From Perkinsus olseni (lineage: Eukaryota > Perkinsozoa > Perkinsida > Perkinsidae): a DNA stretch of 64,000 nt. Below are positions 34,002-44,071 of this stretch, piece by piece. The notes beneath the pieces are model-generated. The model saw nothing but the letters and a program-made list of their open reading frames with translations, was not told where the DNA came from and ran no database searches. Numbering within the stretch: the stretch's first letter is position 1; the number at the start of each line of letters is the position of its first letter. A program made the translations under genes and the position numbers. Where the stretch lies: NCBI GenBank assembly GCA_013115135.1, contig JABANP010000010.1, positions 300,129 to 364,128 on the forward strand. Direction: 5' to 3'.

Positions 34002-34419
34002 ATGCTTGTATCCCTTGCTGGTTAACAGCAGCAGCTCAACTCACCATGGGAGTCTATATATTCCTACTGCTTCGAGTGCCGGTCTATTCTGCTTACTCCT
34101 GCTCTTCCCATCCAAATACCATCATCACCGACGGGTTTTCATAGCGAATTCAGTGTTATCGTTGCTGAGGTCGTGTCAGACGGGCGAAGGTTAACCGGTA
34201 TTAAGTATTGCTCAACTTCTCTGCGACCATCGGTGATGGTTCGTGTGGTCATTGGAGCCTGTGCCGCAATTCGTTGTGAGTAGTGATGATTCCGTGGTGA
34301 GCGACATACAACCATTCTCTAGCACAAGCTTTGTATCGTATTGCATATATCGTGGCTGGCCTCTTGCGTTGGAGAGTAGTCAATGGTGTCGGTTTAGCGG
34401 GTTTTTAACTTCTGCACGA

Positions 34420-35793
34420 ATGCCGGTCCACGTCGTATTTGTGAGGCACGCGGAGTCTGCCAACAACAAACGAGGGGCCAACGACACTCGAGTGAGGGAC
34501 CACACGTCGTCTTCACGGTGTCGGTTTCACCATCGCTAGAGTCTGTTTTTATCGTTGCTCAGGCATGTGATGGCGGCTCTGAAACTGTGGATGAGCGTAC
34601 TGGAGCGCCCTCAGCTAAGGGAAGGGAGGCGGACCCTGCCCTAACTGAACGAGGTTCAAGGCAAGCTGAGGTCACGGCACGGTATTTAGGTAGAACTGAG
34701 TGGAAATAGAAGGTGATCAAAATCTTCCGTCCTTCAGCTGGTCTGTCGGAAAGAGGCGTGTGGACAGTCAGAAAGCTGATGATATCACCGATGTTGCGAA
34801 CGCTGCATACCGCACGTCCTATCATGAAGGTGAAAGTGGGGGGTAGCGCGAAAGACGATTCCTGATCTAGTATCATTAGAGTTGGCAACTGCTTCGGTCC
34901 TGCATTCATCAGGAAAGTTTACCTCATTCAAGCGTAGAATTCTCCTGTCATATTCTCTGTAGTGAACGGCGTTGGGTATCGCTCTCTGTGGCAGACTCGG
35001 CTGGGCCAAGCCGACGTGACTATAGACTCTCGCCTTCACGAGGAAGGTGGCTTATTCCAAGGCCCTCGAGCTCGTCGGGGTGCGGACGAAGATTTCGTGT
35101 GAGCCTCGAGCTTCCGATCCGGCTGTTCCGTCGCGAGGATGTGCCTTCAGGTTTGGCTTGAATCGTCGAGAAGCATTCAATGAACTCGAGTGCGATCGGG
35201 GTTTTGATGACGTACACTGGATAGGAACAGGGAAGAGCGACTTGGCAGGCTGGTAATAGGGAACCTCTCGAACCATTTACCACCGTTGTGAACGCCGTGT
35301 CTGAGTTCGAGTCACGCGTGCTATCTATCACCCTCACTTCTAGGTGGACTGGAGGCTTCGAGGAGGAGGCGGCTACTCGAGCCAGAGCTAGGGATGTTGC
35401 CGAAGCTCTTTGGGATGCCGCGGAAGAGATTGAGCGGGTAGGGCGGGAAACTTGGCACCATGGGACCGCCACGACCACGTCTGTTTTCATCAGTGATGAT
35501 CACCTCAGGAGCACTCGGGAGAGGACAACTCAGCCATAGTGGTGGTATCGCACGGCCTTTTCCTTGACTCGGTCTACTGCGAGCTCCTCGGTATCCCCAA
35601 CAACGATGAAAGGAGCAGCTTCTTCATGACCGCTAATTGCTCTGTAACGGTGATGATGCTTTCGACGTCGCGGAACAAGCGAACGTGTGGTTTTGTGTGT
35701 CATGATTCCGTAGCCCATTTACCAACTGAGCTCCGTACGGGCCATTCTATTGGAGGACTTAGGCTTGACCAGAAGTGGGTGGAGCTATCTTGA
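34420..35793 (+). CDS. Histidine phosphatase superfamily (phosphoglycerate mutase-like) protein
   Basis: ATG 34420 opens MPVHVVFVRHAESANNKRG, the RHxE phosphohistidine motif at the very N-terminus. Later exons give LTERGSRQAEVTARYLG, SPMLRTLHTARPIM, DSRLHEEGGLFQGPR, a helical GGFEEEAATRARARDVAEALWDAA segment, and finally VVVSHGLFLDSVYCELLG with the second catalytic His, then NCSVTVMML and a C-terminal HLP motif. The TGA is at 35791-35793. About seven exons; donors near 34492, 34690, 34829 and 35098 are GT-type and phase-consistent where checked. The LHEEGG motif with a late HLP motif resembles broad-specificity phosphatases rather than glycolytic mutases. Substrate unknown. Confidence 0.8.
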
Positions 35794-36552
35794 GTTTCTT
35801 CATCGCAACACGCTACGGTATTCTGCTCTTCTGATGTTTCTTCGCAATCACACTTTTTTCGTTGCCGAGTTGAAAACGTTCGACCGACACACATGCGAAG
35901 TAGCCGCTGAGAAATACCCTCACTGGGGATCGAACCGACAACCTTTTGAAGGTGACGTAGCGGTCGGGCGCGCATCTACCAGGACAGCGCGAAAGCTAAG
36001 CACTGGTGGGCTTCGTCCAGTGAACTGTGAGCCGCTGTTGTGTACATGGATCCATCTCAATATGTGGAAGCGGACGACGAGTTGAGTTCTGCTTTGAGTT
36101 TGATTGGCGTGCACCCTTCGGATCCCCACGCAGACATCACGCGACCGCTTGCACCTTCTTCGTACGGATAAAGCCCTTTACTCGACTCGCTGGCCATGAA
36201 AAGCAGGATTGACAAGATGCGTTGGGACATCTCTTGTGAGGTGCCCTGCCTTAGTGCATTCCTGCGAGGTCGATGTGATGCCGTGGAAGGTTGCTGTAGT
36301 GCCTTTGTTGCTGTTGTTCGAGTTTATTATCGTTGCTAACTTCTTTTATGGCTAACATTTCGTTCCGTCAAGCTTCCGCCCACATCCGAAACAGTCGCAT
36401 GGAAAGAATCACAAGTGGAGACAAGGCGGACAGTACTCTGGAGGAATCCTTGTTGAGTAGTGCACGATGAGCGCAAACATGATCGCCTCCGCCTTCCTTG
36501 TGCGCCTCCCTTCAACTTACGGTAGGTGGTTCAGGTAACAGCGCTCCGCCAA
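35794..36552. other. Intergenic with a tRNA-like T-arm sequence
   Basis: Around 35927-35945 the minus strand carries GTCGGTTCGATCCCCAG followed by TGAGGGTATTT, with a D-arm-like stretch (CTGGTAGATGCGCG) 40 bases before it. The acceptor stem does not pair, so I call it a tRNA relic or tRNA-derived repeat at most. No protein gene seen. Confidence 0.4.
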
Positions 36553-38263
36553 TGTCTAAAGCCAAAAAGGAGTGGTTAGGAGTCAAGTCTATGCTCTTCG
36601 AGCCATTTAATGTGATAAGAGTTGCGATAATTGTGGTATGGGCAGGGACTCGATGCTTCCTCAGGTTCTCACAGTCTTCGTTCCCATCGGCATATGCGCC
36701 GGCGTATTCCACTGGTCTCCTATCTGGGTATTCGCCCTTAACTTCATGGCCTTATTGCCACTGGCAAAGATCCTCGGTAGGGCACCCTAACGTGTCACAG
36801 AGTTGCCTTGAGTTGGTCCTCGCCAGGCGATGCGACCGAGGAGCTGTCGGCAGGGCTGAAGAATGAGACCTTAGGAGGCCTCCTCAATGCAACCTTCGGC
36901 AACGCAGTGGAAATGATCGTCTCAATTCAGAGTCTTCTGCTTGTAAGCTGTCGAACCTCTCAAAAGTCTCTGGAGCCCAAGCGCCTTTTCGTCAGAATTT
37001 GATCACCGTCGTCAAGGGTTCCTTGCTGGGATCTATCCTATCCAACTTGCTACTGGTAGGACGGGCCGCGGATGGTGAGGGCTTGTTCCATGTGGGCTTC
37101 ATAACAGGTGCTAGGAATGTCCTTCTTCTTCGGCGGGCTGGGTCGCCGGAACAAGGAACAAGAATTCCTCGAGACTGGCCCTATGACCAACATGAGCATG
37201 CTCTTACTGGCGTGTGCGGCCTTCGCGGTCCCGACGGTAATGCACCAAGGAAACATGTTGCGAGCAAAAATTCCCCGCTGTCAGGTCTTCAAGTCGTCGG
37301 TGGGTTCGGAGTTCAGCAGCTCAGTTCAGCTTGATGACACTGTGTTGAGCATCTCTCGAGTCGCCTCGATCTTCCTGCTCCTCAGCTACATAGGATTCCT
37401 GTTCTTCCAACTGTGAGCCTTCTGGGGTACCACTCCAACGCTAACTCGGCTACCATTGTAGGTACACCCACTTGCAGGTTTTCGAGTCCGCTGATGACAA
37501 CCAGGCTGAAGCCACTATGTCTATCTGGTCCTCCATGCTCATTCTACTGGTACTAGGGACAGAGGCGTTGCCAGCTTTCTACGCCCCTCTCTGACAGGCC
37601 TCTACAGTTCTCGTAGCAGTGAACTCCGAGTACTTGGTCGGGTCCATTGAAGGAGTCGTGTAATATTTGCTAGGCGCACCAATCTTCTCGGTACATATTT
37701 TTCTCAGTTCTGAGTGCAATGTTTCGGCGTCGTTCATCGGCGTCATTTTGCTGCCTATCATTGGCAATGCCTGTGAGCATGTGACTTCGGTCAGAATGGC
37801 CATCATGGACAAGCCAGTGATCGCCATCGGCATCGCTGTCGGCTCGAGTACACAGATCGCTCTGTTTGTTGTAAGGGAGAAGAAGCCTCACTGACCGGTG
37901 CAGGGCGGCATCCGCGCTCCTGTTCAGATTCCGTTCGCTGTGATCGTCGGATGGTGCATGGGTGTCCCTATGGATTTGGACTTCAACGCTCTCAGTGTCG
38001 CCATCTTGGTAGGAAGGAAGGCACCACTGCGACCTTTGGCCGCCGACCGTTGTTCGCTTTAGGTCCTTTCTGTATTGATAACCCTATCAATCTTGGTGGA
38101 CGGCAAGAGCAATTGGCTTGAGGGCTTGATGCTGCAGCTAACATATCTTATCATAGCAGTGGCCTTCTGGTACTTCTTCAAGAGGTGTCTCACAGGCATT
38201 AACTTTGCTTCGCTCAGGTACGACCCTTCCAGCGACTTCGCTGCCCCGGGTGCGTCCCAGTAA
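36553..38263 (+). CDS. CAX: Vacuolar-type Ca2+/H+ exchanger (CAX/VCX1 family)
   Basis: Polytopic cation/proton antiporter. Exon fragments in order give VFVPIGICAGVFHWSPIWVFALNFMALLPLAKIL, DATEELSAGLKNETLGGLLNATFGNAVEMIVS (first alpha repeat, GNAxE motif), TVVKGSLLGSILSNLLLV, GMSFFFGGLGRRNKEQEF, SRVASIFLLLSYIGFLFFQL, LVAVNSEYLVGSIEGVV, SFIGVILLPIIGNACEHVTSV (second alpha repeat), AIGIAVGSSTQIALF, GWCMGVPMDLDFNAL and DGKSNWLEGLMLQLTYLIIAVAFWYF. The ATG at 36553 (MSKAKKEWLGVKSML) is the likely start, although a short upstream coding exon cannot be excluded. The stop is TAA 38261-38263. It would load Ca2+ into acidic organelles using the proton gradient. Confidence 0.9.
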
Positions 38264-38818
38264 GGGTTGACAGAGGAAAGGTCCTCCTCGCCGTACAATA
38301 GACGTTGTGATGCTGCTGTCATGCTGGGCTGTCAAAGACTCGTTTTACAGAGTTATATTATCTCATGCAGTACCATCGCTGGGCAAAGTATCCTCTATCA
38401 TAATAATAGCAGCCGAGTATTCCGGTACTGGAGACGAGTCTCCCCATCACACTATTTATACACTTACAACTACCACTGAGGCTCTGAGGTTTTGGGCTGT
38501 CCGACGATGACGGTGCCCCGCCCTCTTCTCCACTGTCAATGAGCAGTGGCTCACGGCAGGGCGGTGTGGCTCATCTGGAAGGGGTTGGTTGGTGGGCTCT
38601 CATTCTTGCCGCAATCGCATTTTGTACTTGTGCTTTGCGTGCTGTTAATTTCCGCGGCTGACACACGGCGGCTTGCTGAAGATTAATCGGAAAGTTGGTT
38701 TTCGTGGCGAGTGACGGAGTTGTGTTTGCGATAGTTTGGTCGGAGGGGAGGTAACCAGCTGAAGGCCATCACTTGAGCGCCCCTCATTTCTGGAGTTTTT
38801 GGGGTCACATGCAGTCGA
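38264..38818. other. Intergenic, nothing recognised
   Basis: Short frames only; likely the promoter region of the MYND-USP gene. Confidence 0.5.
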
Positions 38819-41800
38819 ACCGTCAATCACGGGGCCACCTATGTGCCAACTGCTTCAAGCCTGCTAACAATCTCTGTCAACGGTGCAGGAAAGTGTAATA
38901 CTCGGAGCGGGAGGGTATGCGGCGTGCTAGTCACAGTGTGCTGTATCAGCTACTACTGCAGTGCTGCCTGTCAGAAGAAGGACTGGATCCTGGGGCATCA
39001 GGTGAGGCTTGAAGAACAACTGTGGAGAATCAGTCGCAATTGGAGGCCCTGTCAGGCGCTGTGTGGACATGCGGAGTTTTCCAGTAGAACACCGTCACTC
39101 CTCCCTGTGACGATGCTTAAACTCAGGGCCGATAAGAAGAGGAAGGTAGTACTCTGGGGTCTGTGCAGTCGGCTCTCATCGTGGTACGTGCCGTAGCCAG
39201 ACGTCAATAGGCTTATCGTTCTTAGAGTAGAATCCATATTGCAAGAGGATAGAACGGAGGCCTTTTGTATAGAAGGCCTTGTAATAGGAGTAGGGTCCAT
39301 GATGATGTCATCAGATAATACCCGATCGCCAGTGGCGTCACATGGTCGGCCAAGCAAGCCGTGCAGCTGGTACAGTGTACCATCGCTCCCTCCCATTTGT
39401 TATCGTCTTTATCGTAGGTACGGCTAACCCCTGGGAGGCCCCAATGAAGGGTATCGATAATATTGGCAACACATGCTTCGCCAACTCAGTGAGAGACTTC
39501 GCCGCCCCTAGTCTTCTCAAGGCGTCCCTTGTCAGGTCCTGCAGTGTCTCTTCAGGATACCATTGTTCGTCCGGTATATTAAAAGTAGTAGGGGTGGCGG
39601 TAGTCGAACTCCGGCTGCCAATAAAGGCTGTTCTCGACTCACAGGTATTCCAGAGGTGGACTCGGCCGCCACCGACGAGAAGTCAGTTTTCCTACGGGCG
39701 TTTAAGCAGCTCTTAGACGAGTAAAATCGACGACCGTCGAAATCGAACTCGTCCGGCAGCATCTTCGGCATTCAGTTATTACCCCACACCTATACCCCCG
39801 CGTCCTCAGTCTCTGCCTCCTCCCACTACGACGTCACCGGAGCTTACTGTTGGTTGCGAGGTAGTTTAGCGATGGGGTGGTATAGCGGTATAGCTTCGCC
39901 TCTCATCGGGACCCTTCTCTGAAGGTTCGTGTGGAGGGCCCCGAGCCCAAGTTTGGGCGTGTCAGCTGCGTGCACACAGACCCTCGAGTGCTTGCCACCG
40001 ATGAGGACTGTGATTCGGACTCGGCTGGAATGGAGACGGACGGTGGGGATGTCTATCACGACGCCAATGAGCTCCCCATGACAGCGCAGACATCTGACAG
40101 CATCGTCGCCGTCACTGTTGAGTATGACGATGGAAGTGAGTACTATTGAGGGAAGTCTCAACATGACGATAACGTGGCGGCGCAGGTTCCGAGCTGCTCC
40201 CTTCACAGCGTGTCGAACCGCTAGAGGCTCCCCAGGAGCCCTCATCCTCGGCTGGTTCCGGGCCGATCCCCTTGGGGAATGGACCGTTGTATGACACAGT
40301 GCAACATCGTTCGAGTGTCTATCCCAGACAGACTTTGCCTCTCATTTTGGACGACAGTCTTCCGCTTGGGTGAGTTTCAAGTTGGGCGATTCTATAGGAA
40401 ATGAAGGGAGAGCGTGCTTCGTGTTGAGCGGAATACCTTTCGCTTGTGTAGCTGCCTTGAATTCTCAGATACCAGCATGATAGCCACGAGTTTTTGCGGT
40501 TTCTCTTGGATCGTCTCGAGTCCGCTACCGGCGACCTCATGCGCCGCACTGGTACGTTGAATACTTCGCCCTTAGTGTTTGTGGACAGCTTGTCTGGCAG
40601 ATGGATTGGAGGGTCCCGTCGACTACGACTCGGCAATTAACTCCCGGCTGTTCGGGGTGCCTGGTCGGCTACGTTGACGCAGTGCCCCAAGTGCCCGAAA
40701 CAGACCTACGTCAGTGGTAGGCGCTCCCCTCCCCTACGATAGAACTCACTGCTGATGACCTCAGAGCCCTATCTTGATTTGTCTATTGACCTCCTGCCTG
40801 GTGTCACCTCATCAGTGGAGGATTGCCTGCGGCTTTTCACAGCACCCTCGCGGCTTGATAAGGATAATAAGTTGCTCTGTGAATGCTGCCATAACAGGTG
40901 CGTGAACTCTACGACCAGAGTACTTGTTATTGACTTCTCCCAGGGTACGGGCGGCCCGTCGGATACTGTTCTATGATACGCCAATGGTGCTTGTTATACA
41001 TCTCAAGAGGTTCGACATGAACATGATGAAGAATAAGCAAACGGTAGGGGCCTCCACCGGGGAGCGGTGACGAATCTTGGTGTCACCATCGTATGGCTAT
41101 CCTGAGTTCACCTCCTCGCTTCGCTCGGTGGCCCCAGTAGTCGGGGCAGATTCAACCTGTACCAGAATAATGTTTTCCGAGCGGCGTTTGCCCCAAGCGT
41201 CATTGCAGCGAAATCGATACTGAAGGAGACAATTGCGATTCTGTTGCTAGTTCTCTCGGCGCTGTGATGACTATATCAGTCCAGGCATTCCGATTCACGT
41301 TGTCAGCTGTATATAATTCAGGTTACGTTTCCTACAAGATTGAATTTGAGGCCCTACTGCGTCTCTTCCTCCCCCCATGGCGCCCTGGCGGAGCAGTACA
41401 AGCTCATCGGCGTCGTGACACATCTCACTAGGTGGGCTCACTTATCAGAGCCGGGATGCCTCGCGCTGTGGTTGACCGCCGCCGGAGCTGAGCTCACCCT
41501 CTTTCGCTCTTGTATCGCACGGTGTCTTTTCTCAGTCGTGGTCAACGCCACACTACAGAGCGGCCACTACGTGTCTTATGTTCGTGATGGTAATGATCTG
41601 TGGTGGAGATGTGACGATGAGACCGTAACGCCAGCGACCGAGGACCAAGTGAGACTCTGTTCGACCTTCTTCGGCATTCAGTTTTGGGCGTGTCAGGTTT
41701 TGGCGACCGAAGCCTATCTCCTGTTCTACACTCTACCTGCGGAATACCTTGCGAAGCGACTAGCGGTGCGACGAGCTCCCCATCGGCGATCATTGCGAGG

Positions 41801-41903
41801 ATTGTTTCTTTCGTCAGTTGCAAGAGGAGGACAGTCGGCGAGCCGTGAGAATAGCGGAGGAACAGGCCAACAACAACAACAACGGGTCTACCAACGGCAG
41901 TGA
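38819..41903 (+). CDS. Ubiquitin-specific protease with N-terminal MYND zinc finger
   Basis: ATG 38819. Exons 38819-38894 and 38950-39001 encode a MYND finger: LCANCFKPANNLCQRCRKV then YYCSAACQKKDWILGHQ. The USP fold follows: Cys box GIDNIGNTCFANS (catalytic Cys codon 39474-39476) joined across intron 39489-39535 to VLQCLFRIPLF; QHDSHEFLRFLLDRLE; LDLSIDLLPGVTSSVEDCLRLFTAP; LLCECCHNR; PMVLVIHLKRFDMN; and the His box NATLQSGHYVSYVRDG (catalytic His codon 41565-41567) with LWWRCDDE. It ends AYLLFYT and a basic, Gln-rich tail (TGQQQQQRVYQRQ). A Ser/Asp-rich insert of ~200 residues lies between the Cys box and QHDSHEF. The MYND plus USP pairing recalls USP19-like enzymes. Predicted active cysteine deubiquitinase. 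Confidence 0.9.
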
Positions 41904-41980
41904 CGTGCCCGATAACGAGATCGTGAGAGTCACTAAGTGTCGCAGTGCGGCGAGTGTGTGCCTTTCAGACGGCTAGTCAA

Positions 41981-42209
41981 ATGAGTGTCGGAGGGACGAG
42001 CAGCATGTCGGCCAGTAACGAGACCTCCGAGGTTGAGAGCACCGATAAGTCTGCTCCTCTGGTGAGCAAGAAGAACAAGAAGATTGGCGTTAATGAGAAG
42101 TGCCCCTGCGGGAGCGGTCTCAAGTGAGGACGTTGCTGTTGTTATCGAATCATGGCGGGATGCTTTGTTCGACCTCAGGTATAAGAAGTGCCATGGAGCG
42201 AAGCGTTGA
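41981..42209 (+). CDS. SEC-C motif mini-protein, 57 aa
   Basis: Two exons, 41981-42123 and 42179-42209, joined AA|G to give VNEKCPCGSGLKYKKCHGAKR at the C-terminus, a textbook SEC-C zinc-binding motif (CxCxSGxxxxxCHG). The N-terminal 35 residues are Ser/Thr/Glu rich. The same module occurs at the end of bacterial SecA and in small eukaryotic proteins of unknown role. The ATG lies 12 bases after a CTTTCAG that could be a splice or trans-splice acceptor. The gene is only 77 bases past the USP stop. Confidence 0.8.
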
Positions 42210-42373
42210 TGAGTCCTGTCTTGTGATGTCACTATCGGTTGATGTACAAACTGTGCCAATTGTAATGTTTCCTTTACACAGGGTAGCGGCCTAGTGTTCA
42301 GTGCTGCGTCTGAATGGCTGCCAACGGGTGTTGCTTCCAGCTTGTTGTTTTGTTCGAGATGCGTGAAGTTAGC

Positions 42374-42689
42374 ATGTGGAAGGTCCTCAACGACAACTCG
42401 GTGAGTTGAACTTGAATTTGCCGGCTATACGACCGATTCTTTGTCTTCAGCCTTGGTCGTGGCTATTGATATTTACGGTTCTCCTCATCGTCTTCTTACA
42501 GTCATTGTATGCAATGGGCTATATCGGGAAGGCCCCCAGCCACGACTACTCCGAGTATGAGGCCGAGCTCGCCAAACACCAGCAAAAAACTGTCCGACAG
42601 GCTCCATCTTGTGAGTGTGGGCGAGATGCTGATGAAGTTGATTCACGCGTTTTCGCTTCTCCTCAGCCCGGCGTCGTAAGATCGACTAA
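42374..42689 (+). CDS. Small single-pass membrane protein, about 69 aa
   Basis: Exons 42374-42400, 42451-42610 and 42667-42689. All introns are GT-AG and all phases fit, so this is a real gene despite its size. Sequence: MWKVLNDNS, then one strong transmembrane helix (PWSWLLIFTVLLIVFLQSLY), then a hydrophilic tail (SHDYSEYEAELAKHQQ) ending in a basic SRRRKID. No family recognised; the layout would suit a small ER or inner-membrane subunit. Confidence 0.65.
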
Positions 42690-42807
42690 CGGCGCCACCT
42701 TATTGCACTAGTTTCTCACGCTGGAGGTCTGTCTGAGTTGAGTTTGTGTCATATCCGCTAATACTTGGCTGTGGCAAGAGTTAGGTGGTCCACGCTCCCT
42801 TGCTAAC

Positions 42808-43078
42808 ATGTCGGGTTCAGAAGAAGGCTCGAGCGTTCCCTCGTACAGGAAGATAGTGGAGCCAATGGACGAGCGACTGTAAGATTCTATAGAGTCCGAC
42901 GGGCGCCTCGACTCCCACGGCTGTTCTTCGCAGACGGAAACTTGAGGAGGAATATCTCGGAGGAGTCCCGAGCCACCTACGACGCTCTCAAAGCTCTGCT
43001 GCAGCACCCCGCCACCCTCCGGCGGGATCCAAGAGCGGCCGGCGAGGGCTGCCTGACAGGTGCATTACCACTGCATGA
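42808..43078 (+). CDS. Small basic hydrophilic protein, unknown
   Basis: ATG 42808 (MSGSEEGSSVPSYRKI), exon to 42878, 55-base intron, second exon from 42934 (RKLEEEYLGGVPSHLRRS) to a TGA at 43076-43078 unless spliced again at the GTGCAT near 43060. Ser/Pro/Arg-rich, no membrane helix, probably disordered. No family recognised. Confidence 0.5.
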
Positions 43079-44071
43079 TGGTGAGCTGTACACTGACAGC
43101 TCAACGTCACAACAATTCTGTCGGTCAGATACGCCCATTGATGAATCTCAGAAGATATTCTCGGCCGTTATCGGTTACAAGTCGCCGGAGGGCGAGGATG
43201 GCGACAAGGCCGGATGACTTTACCCGCCCATTTTAGTGTTGAGTTAAGCGCTGGGCCACCGACCCCAGTGTTGCCTCTCACGATCACCGTGTCGTAAACT
43301 GTCACGAGCTAGAAGCTCCGTTGTACTGCTTGGCCAACGATCCAGCGTGAAGTGAATTTCCATACTCAGTGAGGACTCGTATTCACCGCAAAGCGTTCAA
43401 AAACTATCTATCGCCAAAATGATGCTTCACACGCCAAGATAGCTATGCCGCGAAGCCGTCATTCATCTCATGGCAACCTCATACGAGTCTTATCGACGTT
43501 CCGGGTTCTCGTCAGCCGTTTTGTGTAAACATGCACCAAAAAGTGGGCGGAGCGAAGCTGCCCAGCTCCCGCATCCGTTACTTTAGACGTGTAGGCTAGG
43601 ATGCGATATCATTTACTTGCAGTGACCGCAATGGAGCTGTTCATAGTTTGTCGAGTACTACATAACTAGTTCCTTGGAGGGCTCGAAGCACGTGCTTACG
43701 CGTCCGCAGTCCACGCAGCTATGGCAGCGCCTACTGTGCCCTTCTGAGTGATGCTCGTCTTGACTAACCCTGGGGCAAACTCTGTGATATGTGCAACTTG
43801 TTATTAGAGTAGGTAGATCAGTGCTTAACTGTGTGTTGCTGGGGCTCAGGGTACCTCTTGTTGCTGGACTGTTGTGTACTATCTTGAGCTCGGTTATTCA
43901 TCGCAGGCACGACTTGTCGTATGACATTAGTAGTAACTAAGGCGTCTCATTAGAAACTGCGACTGGCTCCAGCCGAAGAGGCTCATTCTGCCAAAGCGGC
44001 GAAGGCGCTATGATTTGATCTCTCAGTAGTCGTTTGCCTTCCTCTTATTATTACCGCTCCCTTGGCCCATC
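43079..44071. other. Intergenic, 1 kb
   Basis: No coding signal. Contains GGCGGAGCGAAG at about 43551, a 12-base string found again near 24899 and 54777. Likely 5' flank of importin beta. Confidence 0.5.

Noticed and set aside
35925..36010. Complete tRNA gene on the minus strand
   Set aside because: The D-arm and T-loop look right, but the acceptor stem and anticodon stem do not pair.
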